Assembly: GCA_958510825.1 (NCBI GenBank)
Contig: CAUEHQ010000001.1
Coordinates: 248,001 to 312,000 of the forward strand
Direction of reading: 5' to 3'
Length of the DNA: 64,000 bases
From: Brachypterus glaber
Lineage: Eukaryota > Arthropoda > Insecta > Coleoptera > Kateretidae
In this document: one piece after another, positions 56,301 through 61,961 of the stretch
How positions within the stretch are numbered: the first letter of the stretch is position 1
How the letters are laid out: the number at the start of each line of letters is the position of its first letter
Notes under the pieces: model-generated
Database searches by the model: none
Told to the model about the DNA's origin: nothing
Seen by the model: the letters and a program-made list of their open reading frames with translations, nothing else
Translations under genes and position numbers: made by a program

Positions 56301-58549
56301 GACATTTTTACACACTACATTGTGCGGACTTTTATTAATTGATTTTTCAAGTGTGTAAGGGTTTTTTTTGGAGTGTATCGAAAATTTACAGGTAGCTATA
56401 AAATCAGCAGAATCAGATCTACAATACTACGTTGCCAGATTCGAGGTCCACATAATATACGTAAAAATCCGGCGTTCCCACAATTATAGTAATACAGGTA
56501 TAGGTGTACACATGTATGTATTATGCACTTTATTGGCAGAAAACGTCACATTAAGGCACTGCAATAAGAAAGTTTTAAAATGAACAATTTTTCTATTTAT
56601 ATTTTTACTCAAAAAATATGCTATTGATAAAAAATAGGGGAACCTGTTGTACCTAGACCCTATTTTTACATTTTACGATGCAAAAAATAGGCAAATGAAA
56701 GGAACTTTTTAAAATATAGCCTATTATTTTTTCCTGTGTTTTAGGCTTGATAGTTACATTTTTAAATTTTCCTAAATTACTTTTTTATATTTTTTTACAC
56801 ACTTGAAAAAAAAATTGGATTTAGGGTCGAGGTACAACAGGGGCTTTGTACCTAGTACCGGCAGGGGTTGTACCTCGAGCACAGATATTTTAGTTAAAAT
56901 ATATGTACAACTTGATTATTTAACATTAGCTCTACTGCGCTTCTTAGTTTTTTTTTGTCAGGGGGAGCCCTCTTTTTACCATGCTTACTCCGTGGCATCT
57001 TTAGACAACTAAAAAAAATATTTTAGTTGTACGTCGAGTTACAACTAAAATATTTTTTTAGTCGTCTAAAGATACCAAGGAGAATCGATCGAACTTGCCG
57101 AAAGTACAACCAGACCCGTTCAAGGTACATTTTACACATTAGGTCCAAGGTACAACCATAGGTAGCGATACCAAAAACAATCCGTATATTTTTTTAGGTT
57201 AGAGTTAAACTTTCCACAGCGCATACATTTTATACTTTAATATGTATTTTAACAAAAAAATAAATATACTAGATATAAAGCATGTAAAGGCAACTACCAT
57301 AAAAAAAAGTCGCAGCCAAAATACTTACTTTTCAATGTAAAATATTAGTTAGCGGAATAACACACACACGCTTGCCGACAATATTTTCGAATAAACTGAA
57401 AATAACCATCTATCGGATGACTAATAAACTACCACTGTCGATTTGGAGAAATTATACCCGGAAATTTGAAATTTAAGTGTAGGTTCTAGGTACAAATAGG
57501 TCCAAGGTACAACAGTTTCCTTTACTGATCGTTTAAGATTTTCATGTTTTGATAACTGGGTCTTTTTATGGATATAACTTCAAAACACAAGGCAGTGGAG
57601 GAATTTAGTTTTTAATACTTAATTAATAGCTTTTAAGCTATTAAAATAAGTCTGGTGTCCGTGAAATGAATATCAATCACATAGGTAGAGAATATATAGA
57701 GGAAATAAACGTTTGTGCAGGGTTCTGCGCTGCGTAATAACAGTAGATAGAAAATTGACATCTAAAAGGTAAAAATGGCGTTCAACGTTGCCAACAATAT
57801 TTCAACCGTATAATTTTTAATTATAAAAACCAATAAATTGTCAATCTTTTGCTACAAATTTTAATAAGAACACTCAAAGACAGCATAAATTTATATTCAA
57901 ACCGTTTAAATGCAAGCAAACGTAAATTTACATGGGTAGGAGGTCCGACAACGCTGCACTCTGTCATTTTGTTGAATGAAATGAATGAATAAAATCGAAT
58001 AATTGGTGATATTTTGTTTGTGGCGTTGTTTGTAGTATCTGCGTGTCTTTATGGTTTTATTTTGTTTATAGTGTTAAAATTTTTAACTTAAAAATGACTT
58101 GTTTTGTAAAGACTTTTTAAAAATGTGAAAAACCTTTTTGAGGTTTTGTTTTTGTTTACAAATTTTGACGTTTAAAAGGTAAAAATGGCGGACTAAATTT
58201 TACACTTCTAATGTTTTTTTGTCTTTATCTAATGCCCACTATAGCTTCTCTACCTATGTGATATCAATTCGATAGCTTTAACAATAACACCAGAAAACGG
58301 TATGGACAATAAAATTTTATTTTTTTTTTCATGAACAAATTAACCAATAAAATTTTAAATTTTAGAACTATTGCATATAATGCAACGATGGAATACAAAT
58401 ACAGTAGTAGCAAGGAATCTTTAACTGTTCAACCAGGAAACTATGAAATGAAACAACTAGGCAGTGGTACATACACTTTGGATAAGTTGGATAAAGAATT
58501 TAAATTCAAATTAGGAGGTGTATATTCAGTCATGATAGATGAAAAAGAC
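30770..58549 (+). CDS. yin: Proton-coupled oligopeptide transporter (SLC15/POT family), seven exons, partial at both ends
   Basis: Exons at 30770-30846, 31799-31877, 34832-35332, 39922-40004, 40059-40278, 49375-49912 and 58366-58549 join with GT-AG introns and matching phases. The joined product has the POT motif E-F-C-E-R-F-S-F-Y-G in the first membrane segment and the PTR2 signature G-T-G-G-I-K-P-C-V. It also has the W-A-L-Y-D-Q-Q-G-S segment and the start of the large extracellular domain. The family imports di- and tripeptides with protons across the plasma membrane, often in gut epithelium. The initiator exon and the last membrane segments are not in the window. Introns of up to 9.1 kb are filled with mobile elements. 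The Drosophila relative is yin (opt1); orthology is an inference. Confidence 0.93.
30847..31798 (+). other. SLC15 intron with small palindromes
   Basis: 952 bases. It contains a hairpin around ATTTTGCTG...CAGCAAAAT (about 30979-31010), an AT-palindrome at about 31280-31325 and a hairpin with GTAAAGGGAGACTGATTCC and its inverse (about 31684-31736). No gene seen. Confidence 0.7.
31799..31877 (+). CDS. yin: SLC15 exon b: first membrane segment
   Basis: 79 bases between TTATTACAG and A|GTAAGT. It encodes Y-P-K-S-V-F-F-I-V-S-N-E-F-C-E-R-F-S-F-Y-G, which contains the E-x-x-E-R-F-x-Y-Y-G proton-coupling motif of the family (F in place of the first Y). Confidence 0.93.
32112..33040. mobile_element. 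0.93-kb TIR element with TA flanks
   Basis: The left end ACAGGGTTATTCTTTTAAAT and the right end ATTTAAAAGAATAATCTTGT are inverted copies. Similarity continues inward for more than 140 bases through CTCTAACTTTTAA and the TATACTT...TACAGCCAAA block. TA flanks both sides. No ORF. Confidence 0.75.
33855..34581 (-). pseudogene. Non-LTR reverse transcriptase C-terminal fragment
   Basis: On the - strand, two pieces (34581-34381 and 34298-34068) read L-Q-W-R-A-I-R-I-L-A-G and then S-R-T-Q-R-G-I-N-Y-Y-S-L-K-F-Y-N-V-L-P. This is the usual C-terminal tail of CR1/Jockey-like ORF2 proteins. The 3' UTR ends with an ATTATTATTAT tail near 33855. It is 5'-truncated and frame-broken. At about 34509-34530 it abuts a MITE arm (AAAAGAATAACCTTGTATA), so it may have landed in that MITE. 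Confidence 0.65.
34832..35332 (+). CDS. yin: SLC15 exon c: membrane segments 2 to about 5
   Basis: 501 bases. It begins I-L-T-L-Y-L-K-N and contains F-F-P-I-L-G-A-I-I-S-D-S-Y-L-G-K and the PTR2 signature G-T-G-G-I-K-P-C-V-S-A-F-G-G-D-Q-F. Next is F-Y-F-A-I-N-S-G-S. The donor is ATTG|GTAAGC. Confidence 0.95.
35518..36932. mobile_element. 1.4-kb foldback element with TIRs of several hundred bases
   Basis: The left arm runs from ACGGTCCACCTGG through AAATTTCGTGGACCCCTAC. It is matched in inverse by the right arm ending CCAGGTGAACCGT. Arms extend inward at least 200 bases, through AGATACACTTTTTTAGA and TTTTTTGAGTAATAGGGTGT, and resume further in around ACCGGTACCTG-like segments. No ORF. Confidence 0.75.
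37039..38249. mobile_element. 1.2-kb TIR element rich in TGACGT(CA)
   Basis: The left tip CAGTCCGCAGAACCTCGTCA and the right tip TGACGTGCCTCTGCGGACTG are inverted copies. The arm continues through AAAATGACGTCA and ATCTGGTGA. The terminal 160 bases at each end carry many TGACGT/ACGTCA motifs; the centre is plain AT-rich DNA. No ORF. No sure target duplication. Confidence 0.8.
38325..38412. repeat. Palindrome with CTCGCTTCGCTCGCCAACCC
   Basis: CCCCTGCTCGCTTCGCTCGC and its inverse flank a short centre (about 38325-38345 and 38389-38412). Copies of CCTCTGTCAAC lie outside. A similar GCTCGCTACGCTCGC hairpin is at about 45990-46025. Confidence 0.6.
38453..38712 (+). mobile_element. tRNA-derived SINE, copy 1
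   Basis: The head has a Pol III box A (TAGCGTAGTGGC, 38462-38473) and box B (AGTTCGATTCTC, 38508-38519) at tRNA-like spacing. A body follows with GCCTTTTTCAATTAATTAAT and CACAAGTCCTGGACTTAGG. It ends in an A-rich tail. A second copy is on the - strand at 52741-53007, which confirms a dispersed family. The first 15 bases of the head are less sure. Confidence 0.85.
38784..38989. repeat. 206-bp inverted repeat (MITE-like), with a third arm at 39020-39072
   Basis: GGTTCATCAAGCAAGAGAG and AATTAAAAATCGCACAGT at the left are inverted at the right end (ACTGTGCGATTTTTAATT, then GATGAAACAGAC). A further left-type arm is at 39020-39072. Confidence 0.7.
39119..39191. repeat. 73-bp palindrome
   Basis: AATACCCTATTGAAAATGACG pairs with CGTAATTTTCAACAGGGTATT, with inner GGGTTTGTGCA and GCCCAGACCC. 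It is related to the longer palindrome at 41205-41335. Confidence 0.7.
39431..39846. mobile_element. 0.42-kb TIR element just upstream of SLC15 exon d
   Basis: CCGGCGTGTTTCCAGTTATA and its inverse TATAACTGGAAATACGCCGG form the ends. The arms run about 130 bases each, through AGGGAGTTTTG and TAGGGTTTAA. The right end is 75 bases before the exon acceptor. ORFs inside are chance frames. Confidence 0.8.
39922..40004 (+). CDS. yin: SLC15 exon d
   Basis: 83 bases after TTAATTTTAG, reading I-F-A-L-G-K-S-L-Y-R then K-G-N-V-V-V-Q-V-S-K-C-I-G. The donor is GGT|GTAAGT. The intron to the next exon is only 54 bases. Confidence 0.9.
40059..40278 (+). CDS. yin: SLC15 exon e: cytosolic loop and the F/YDQQGS segment
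   Basis: 220 bases, reading K-E-H-W-L-D-Y in the loop and then L-Y-I-P-L-P-I-F-W-A-L-Y-D-Q-Q-G-S-A-W-T-L-Q. The latter is a strongly conserved segment near membrane helix 7 of SLC15 proteins. The donor is ATAG|GTTAGT. Confidence 0.95.
41205..41335. repeat. 131-bp palindromic MITE
   Basis: ACGGGTCTGTGC / GCAGACCCGT and TAAACCGGACTTGAGCGG / CCGCTTAAGTCCGGTTTA pair in a nearly continuous stem. It shares its outer part with 39119-39191. Confidence 0.75.
41378..41975. mobile_element. 0.6-kb TIR element of the GGTCGCTGAAACCGAAT family
   Basis: The left end ACTAGACCAACGCATTTTTA through AGGTCGCTGAAACCGAAT is inverted at the right end (CGGTTTCGGTTGCGACCT then AAAATGCGTTAGTCTAGT). The 77-codon ORF in its left arm is a chance frame. 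A palindromic relative is at 47791-47918. Confidence 0.72.
42405..42803. mobile_element. Near-perfect 400-bp foldback (hairpin) element
   Basis: The two arms of about 193 bases are inverse copies with almost no mismatch; translating either arm on its own strand gives the same 75-codon frame apart from a residue or two. The loop is about 13 bases and contains CAGGTAAGT. Arms hold TTCCGACGTTTCGTCTC and GATGTCTCTAGTAG. Confidence 0.9.
43270..45330 (+). pseudogene. Dead IS630/Tc1-mariner-type transposase
   Basis: Pieces in several frames line up in order. First is a helix-turn-helix N-terminus (T-A-G-F-L-G-I-S-L-S-T-V-N-R-V-L, about 43400). Next come F-P-T-V-I-E-V-H-Q-K-L and R-W-F-K-K-I-K-F-S-Y-Q-K-L-N-K-R-P-I-L. 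The first catalytic D follows in Y-H-T-D-E-T-W-C (about 44330), then R-A-G-K-R-D-I-I-L-H, G-D-Y-D-G-E-M-N, K-N-Y-V-E-H-A-K-K-V-E-K-K and an acidic C-terminal tail near 45290. This matches a transposase family common in insects. Two insertions (43461-43585 and about 43850-44150), stops and frameshifts make it non-functional. Confidence 0.8.
43461..43585. mobile_element. 125-bp palindromic MITE inside the dead transposase
   Basis: TTTTGGTTCTCGAAAATGGC and its inverse end the element; CAGTTCTGAAC / GTTCAGAACTTCG pair inside. It interrupts the transposase just after its helix-turn-helix. Confidence 0.75.
45990..46030. repeat. Short GCTCGC hairpin
   Basis: GTTTCC-CTCGCTCGCTACGCTCGCT-CAGGAAAC forms a compact stem. 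It resembles the GCTCGCTTCGCTCGC palindrome at 38325-38412. Confidence 0.45.
46230..47560 (+). pseudogene. Non-LTR retrotransposon fragment, C-terminal half of the reverse transcriptase
   Basis: Pieces at about 46262-46390, 46388-46636, 46640-47000 and 46934-47362 read G-I-R-G-I-A-H-T-L-F, then M-G-P-I-L-F-L-L-Y-I-N and catalytic F-A-D-D-T. Later pieces read C-L-G-V-L-L-D-Q-H-L, R-Y-C-I-G-I-W-G and F-Y-A-P-K-L-F-N-Q-I-P. This is the palm, thumb and tail of a CR1/Jockey-type ORF2, 5'-truncated and broken by frameshifts. A CT microsatellite follows in the frame (about 47303-47336), then a 3' UTR ending with AAATTGAATTAAATTGA near 47555. Confidence 0.8.
47303..47336. repeat. (CT)n microsatellite
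   Basis: About 17 CT units in a row, ending the readable frame of the non-LTR fragment. Confidence 0.95.
47791..47918. repeat. 128-bp palindrome of the GGTCGCTGAAACCGAAT family
   Basis: TTAGACAACGCATTATTATA...GGGGTCGCTGAAACCGAAT is inverted as ATTCGGTTTCAGCTACCCC...AATGCGATGCTCTA. It is a shorter relative of 41378-41975. Confidence 0.7.
48180..48290. repeat. 110-bp palindrome
   Basis: ATAAAATAAAATTCGTTAAC and CGGTTCTGGAGTTAT at the left are inverted at the right as ATAACTTCAGAACCG and CAACGAATTTTATTTTAT. Confidence 0.75.
48393..49352. mobile_element. 0.96-kb TIR element ending 22 bases before SLC15 exon f
   Basis: ACACTAGGCAACAAATCGC and the inverse of GTTGCCTAGTGT form the tips, with GCCCCGATC / AATCGGGGC inside. 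It also carries two pieces of the CGCTGAAACCGAAT family (about 49138 and 49280). Its right end lies against the polypyrimidine tract used by exon f. Confidence 0.72.
49375..49912 (+). CDS. yin: SLC15 exon f: helices 8-9 and start of the extracellular domain
   Basis: 538 bases after TTTTTTTTAG. It encodes L-P-D-Q-M-Q-V-V-N-P-L-L, then P-L-L-G-K-I, then the loop before the ectodomain (A-L-E-S-T-D-P-V). The ectodomain part has paired cysteines. The donor is AAG|GTATGT. A MITE ends 22 bases before this exon. Confidence 0.95.
50900..51345. repeat. Minisatellite, four diverged units of about 90-125 bp
   Basis: ATCAGATTCACTTTCA begins at about 50956, 51055, 51147 and 51272, each followed by an ACCTCAAAAACCC segment and a TTTTCACGAAAACTACCCC segment. 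The units are diverged and of unequal length. Confidence 0.75.
51482..51533. repeat. GACC/GATC tetranucleotide repeat
   Basis: A run of GACCGATCGACCGATCGACC-type units just after a TTTCCCGGACAG motif. The same motif without the run is near 29920. Confidence 0.85.
51741..51771. repeat. Left subterminal ACGGAGGTGAG motifs
   Basis: Two copies of TACGGAGGTGAG about 20 bases apart, 180 bases inside the left TIR. Matching copies lie near the right end at about 55221, 55244, 55257, 55597 and 55808. They may be transposase-binding sites. Confidence 0.7.
52074..55178 (-). pseudogene. Uncharacterised transposase-like gene, split by homopolymer frameshifts and a SINE
   Basis: Pieces: 55178-54894 (ATG start; very basic), 54928 to about 54650, about 54650-53814, about 53830-52967, and 52498-52074. 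Breaks one to three fall in or near A runs. The SINE splits the fourth piece; without it the frame runs on to about 52681, where TATG|GTAAGAAC is a donor. The acceptor TTTAG at 52499-52500 leads in phase to the last piece. Recognisable blocks are F-F-C-K-L-R-P-F-W-V, then H-M-D-F-S-E-N-Y, then F-L-S-D-G-P-S-T-Q-Y-K-N-K and H-H-G-K-G-A-P-D-G-I-G-G. The two D blocks fit an RNase H-like (DDE) core. The last exon has an acidic patch and a small beta-rich domain. Confidence 0.75.
52741..53007 (-). mobile_element. tRNA-derived SINE, copy 2, inside the transposase gene
   Basis: On the - strand the head has box A (TAGCTCAGTGGT, near 53000) and box B (GAGTTCAAACCTC, near 52940). The body matches the SINE at 38453-38712 (GCCTTTTTCAG, AAGTCCTGGACTTAGG, AGTACGAGGTTA). 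The tail is A-rich with repeats. CATAAT flanks both ends (52735-52740 and 53008-53013). It points the same way as the host transposase and gives its ORF a short false C-terminus. Confidence 0.88.
55219..55820. repeat. Right subterminal ACGGAGGTGAG motifs
   Basis: CACCTCCGTA (inverse), TATGGAGGTGAG, TACGGAGGTGAG, TATGGAGGTGAG and CGCGGAGGTGAG lie between the gene start and the right TIR. The first three sit just upstream of the transposase ATG at 55178. Confidence 0.7.
56150..56335. repeat. Cluster of TTGTGGGGACAT-type motifs
   Basis: Six variants of ATTGTGGGGACATATATACACAC occur between about 56154 and 56330 (no more than 20 bases shared exactly). Related GTGGGGAC copies are at about 50055, 50091, 50112, 50275 (inverse) and 50332, on the other side of the 51560-56000 transposon. 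Confidence 0.65.
56637..57522. mobile_element. 0.89-kb TIR element with GTTGTACCT motifs
   Basis: GGGGAACCTGTTGTACCTAG at the left and the inverse of AGGTACAACAGTTTCC at the right form imperfect TIRs of about 22 bases. More GGTACAAC/GTTGTACC copies lie inside (about 56830, 56869, 57165). A hairpin around TTTTAGTTGTACGTCGAGT is at about 57000-57075. No ORF. Confidence 0.65.
58366..58549 (+). CDS. yin: SLC15 exon g: extracellular domain, continued
   Basis: 184 bases between AAATTTTAG and GAC|GTAAGT, reading T-I-A-Y-N-A-T-M-E-Y-K-Y and ending M-I-D-E-K-D. The phase fits exon f. The rest of the ectodomain and the last helices are not seen before 64000. Confidence 0.9.
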
Positions 58550-59123
58550 GTAAGTATATTAGGATTTTTTTTCAGTATTAGGATTTGATAATGTTATGTT
58601 TAATAATACAACCCATCAAAATCAAATTTTGATTGTTTTGGGGCCGCTGAATCATTGAAAGTAGTTTTTCTAAATTAGCTCTAGTTTTTGAGAAAAACAG
58701 CTTTACTTAAAATTTTTTAAATTATTTATTATATTATATTTATCTAAATAGTAATTTATATTATATGAAAATAGAACCTATCTACACCAAATTATCCTTT
58801 CTTTACTGATTTTTTATACATAGTATGCATACTGAGTATCCAGTATGGAACCATTAATTCCTTAGTTCATACTTGATCATTTTAATAAAAACTTCTAATA
58901 TGTTAAACGTTATAATAGGTTTTTATACTAAAAAAATAAAGGAGGATGCAGAAAATTTCCTTAAAATTGCCTACGCTTAAATTACATAAAATTCACATAT
59001 TTTATAGATGGTACTATCCTAAACAATGCGAAAATTAAACCCATGCACAGACAGGTATTTGGCTAATCTAGCCGGCCAAAAGTCGGTCATAAAAACTTTA
59101 GCGTAAGCAGAAAAGGGAAGGTC

Positions 59124-59323
59124 CTATATAAGTCGGGAGATTGTTAAATGGGATAAGTAAATCCCCCACTCCCCGTACATTCCCAGCGCCACTACGATCA
59201 GTCGAAACTAGTTAACTTGTAAGTGAACGTTTTGTTTTTCGACTTCCTGCTCGTATACGTAGCTATTTTTCCTTTTTTTTTGTATACAGTTATAAATAAA
59301 TACCATGGATTCTGATGAAGCAG
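59124..59323 (+). other. Possible promoter and first exon of an unrelated nested transcript
   Basis: CCTATATAAGTC (TATA-like, 59124), then a GC-richer leader with ATCAGTC, then TAAATAAATACCATGG with a seven-codon frame (M-D-S-D-E-A) running into CAG|GTAAGTG at 59323. I found no second exon. It could be a transposon promoter. Confidence 0.3.
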
Positions 59324-59572
59324 GTAAGTGTGCCTATTTTACGTAGCTTTTTGTGGCTATATCTCTTACATTAACTAAAACAATACGTTTTCAGTAAGTG
59401 CTATTTTTTAGTCTATTTTTTTCGAAATTTGAGTCTAGAAGTTGTACTCCCCAAAGTGGCCCGGCATTGAGTTTAGATTTATTAGAAAGCTAGAGACTTA
59501 TTCTTTAGAAAACCTAAAAATTCGTTGCGAAATGCTGCGGTTTTTCAATATAAGGCTTTTTAAAAATAAATA

Positions 59573-60283
59573 TTCGGTCTCCCATTAAAAAGATTCAACC
59601 CTCAATAATTTTTAAACTAATTTTTTTTATAAAAAATCCTCGGACAGGTTGATTTTTTTTTCAAAGTGGGTATCTTTTGATGATATCTTCACCGTCAACC
59701 ACTCACCCCTCCACCGTGGAGAGGCACCAACTTTGAAATTCTAAATGACACTATATATTGAGTAATAACTCGTTTAAAAGATATTATAATTCTCAAGATA
59801 TTTATCCTTTAAATTTCTCGAAGCACCCCATTATTTTTTTGTTGGGATGTCCTTATCGAAAAAAAATCAAATTATCCAAGGATTTTTTTTTTAAATAATA
59901 AATTTTAAACTAAAGAAGTATGTAATGCGTAAACTGTTAAAAAATAATGGAGCACTTTTAAAAAATTTAATGTTAAATATCTTGAGAATGGCTGGACCGA
60001 TTTACAAAAACAAGACACCGTTAAATAGAGAATTAAAATACCTTTTAATCAAGGTATTACTCAATATATAGTGCCTTTTAATATTTCAAAGTTGGTAACT
60101 CCCCACGGTGGAGGGATAATTGGGAGGTGGTGGAGATATCATAAAAAAAATGTGCCCTTTGAAACAAAAATAGACCTGTCCGAGGATTTTTTTTATTATT
60201 TGGTTTAAAAATTATTAAGGGTTGTTTTATTATTTGGTTTAAAAATTATTAAGGGTTGATCCTTTTATATGGGACACCCGGTA
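59573..60283. mobile_element. 0.7-kb foldback element
   Basis: The left arm (CGGTCTCCCAT, then TCAACCCTCAATAATTTTTA, AATCCTCGGACAGGT, CTCCACCGTGGAG, TATATTGAGTAATA) is inverted on the right. The right arm has a 45-base duplication near 60195-60255. TA lies at both ends. No ORF. Confidence 0.72.
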
Positions 60284-61961
60284 TAGATAAAAATGCTTTT
60301 TTACTCTTTTATCATTTACTATAACATGAAAACGCATTCTAAATCGAATTAAGTTGAAAAACAATTTTGACCGCTCAGATTGCCCAAATACCCCATGGCT
60401 AGATTTTGAGTTATTTGCATTCACAATACTAACTACATGTAATTTTAAACAAAACAAGGGCTAACAAATAAAATCTTTCAACAGTATTTTTACTTAAAAA
60501 ATAGAAGTTTCATGTTAATTCAAACTTAACTGGGTTTGTAAAATTTTTGTCTTAATTGTTTTATTCTAAATAAAATTGTTGCTGGAGCATATTGTTCCCC
60601 AGTGAATTTAGATTAACAACTGACAGAGAAAATGGACGGTGAATCATTGTATAGGAAAATATAAGTTAAAAGCAGTACTGGAATAAACTGGAAGATAAGG
60701 ATTTAGTTTAATTTGGGTTTCTTCTAAAGCAAAATAGAACATCTGGGATTTTACTGTGAGTGTTTCTGTAATGTCCAGAGCTTCCTTTACAAATAACTGC
60801 CGTCCGTTTTCTTTGTCAATTTTTTTCTTCTAAATATTTCTGGGGACACTGTGAGAAGCTAAAAAATTCCTGTAAAAAATAGATTATACAGTTATCACAT
60901 CTAGTGATTTTAGTAGTATGTAAACCGTAAAACCTTGCAACTTTGCCATCTGCAAGGTGTTTTTTTTCTTTAAATGTGGAAATCTAGCAAAAAGGTTTGA
61001 TGTTAGCAGTTTGCGTTCTAGAAGGGTCGAGACGCCCTCAGTACTTCAAAATCAGGTAAGCAAATATCGGGTATATTTTGGCGGTTTTTAGCACTGAAAG
61101 CTAAGGTTTGCTGTGTATTCCTTTAAATATTGTTACCAAAATAGTAATATAACATTTTAGCTTATGTTAAGGGGGCGGATCTTGCAAAAGAAAGTTTAAA
61201 TAAAATTAGATATTTTTATTTTGAAAACTAGACCTGTTTTTTTGTTATAATATTTTTAAGAAGAAACACGCTCCTTATTTTATGTTCAAATTAAGTTTAA
61301 GAGAGAAGTCTTTTATTTTTTATTAGTTTTAGTCACTAGAAAAATGATGCATATAAGATACATGTTACACTTGTCATAAAATGATTTTTTTTTATTTTTG
61401 TAGTTTTTTTAACAAAAAAATATGTTCCTTACTTTCTAATTTTTTTATCCCATCCCTATACAGTGAAAAACCTATTTAAAAACGTATACAGTTGGCAAAG
61501 ATGTACTAAGCATCGTTAAAATTGACTCACAGATTTTTTTTTGTATTGTGGGCAAAGTTAAAATTTTGGATACAACTTTGCCCACCCCTTTCTTGTTTTT
61601 TTTTCTCGTAAATATCGTTAAGTTAGAAATCATACACTTTGACTTGATTAACTTCACATTGATATCAATCATTTGGCTTAATTATAATAATTATTTACAC
61701 CGATTTTTTTTTCACTAAAATGTTATTAGCAATAAACCACACCTAGGTAGCAAAATAACATGAAATTCACGTGAAAGCCACGTTAATATGTGACTTGCGA
61801 TGTTAAGAATGTAACATGGTAGGGATGTCCTAAGCCTGCCCCAAATAACATCACACAATGACATCCCGGAAATAACGTGTTTGTGACACCATAAATCCAC
61901 ATCCCTGCGCTGTTATATCGAATATCGCATAGATGTCGTTACTGTTACTTTAATTTAATAT

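Larger units (their letters stand above)
49913..58365 (+). other. SLC15 intron (8.5 kb) with a large DNA transposon
   Basis: Contains GTGGGGAC-type motif clusters, a minisatellite, the 51560-56000 transposon, a GTTGTACCT TIR element and a loose inverted repeat at about 57670-58265 (CACATAGGTAGAG / CTCTACCTATGTG). Confidence 0.75.
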
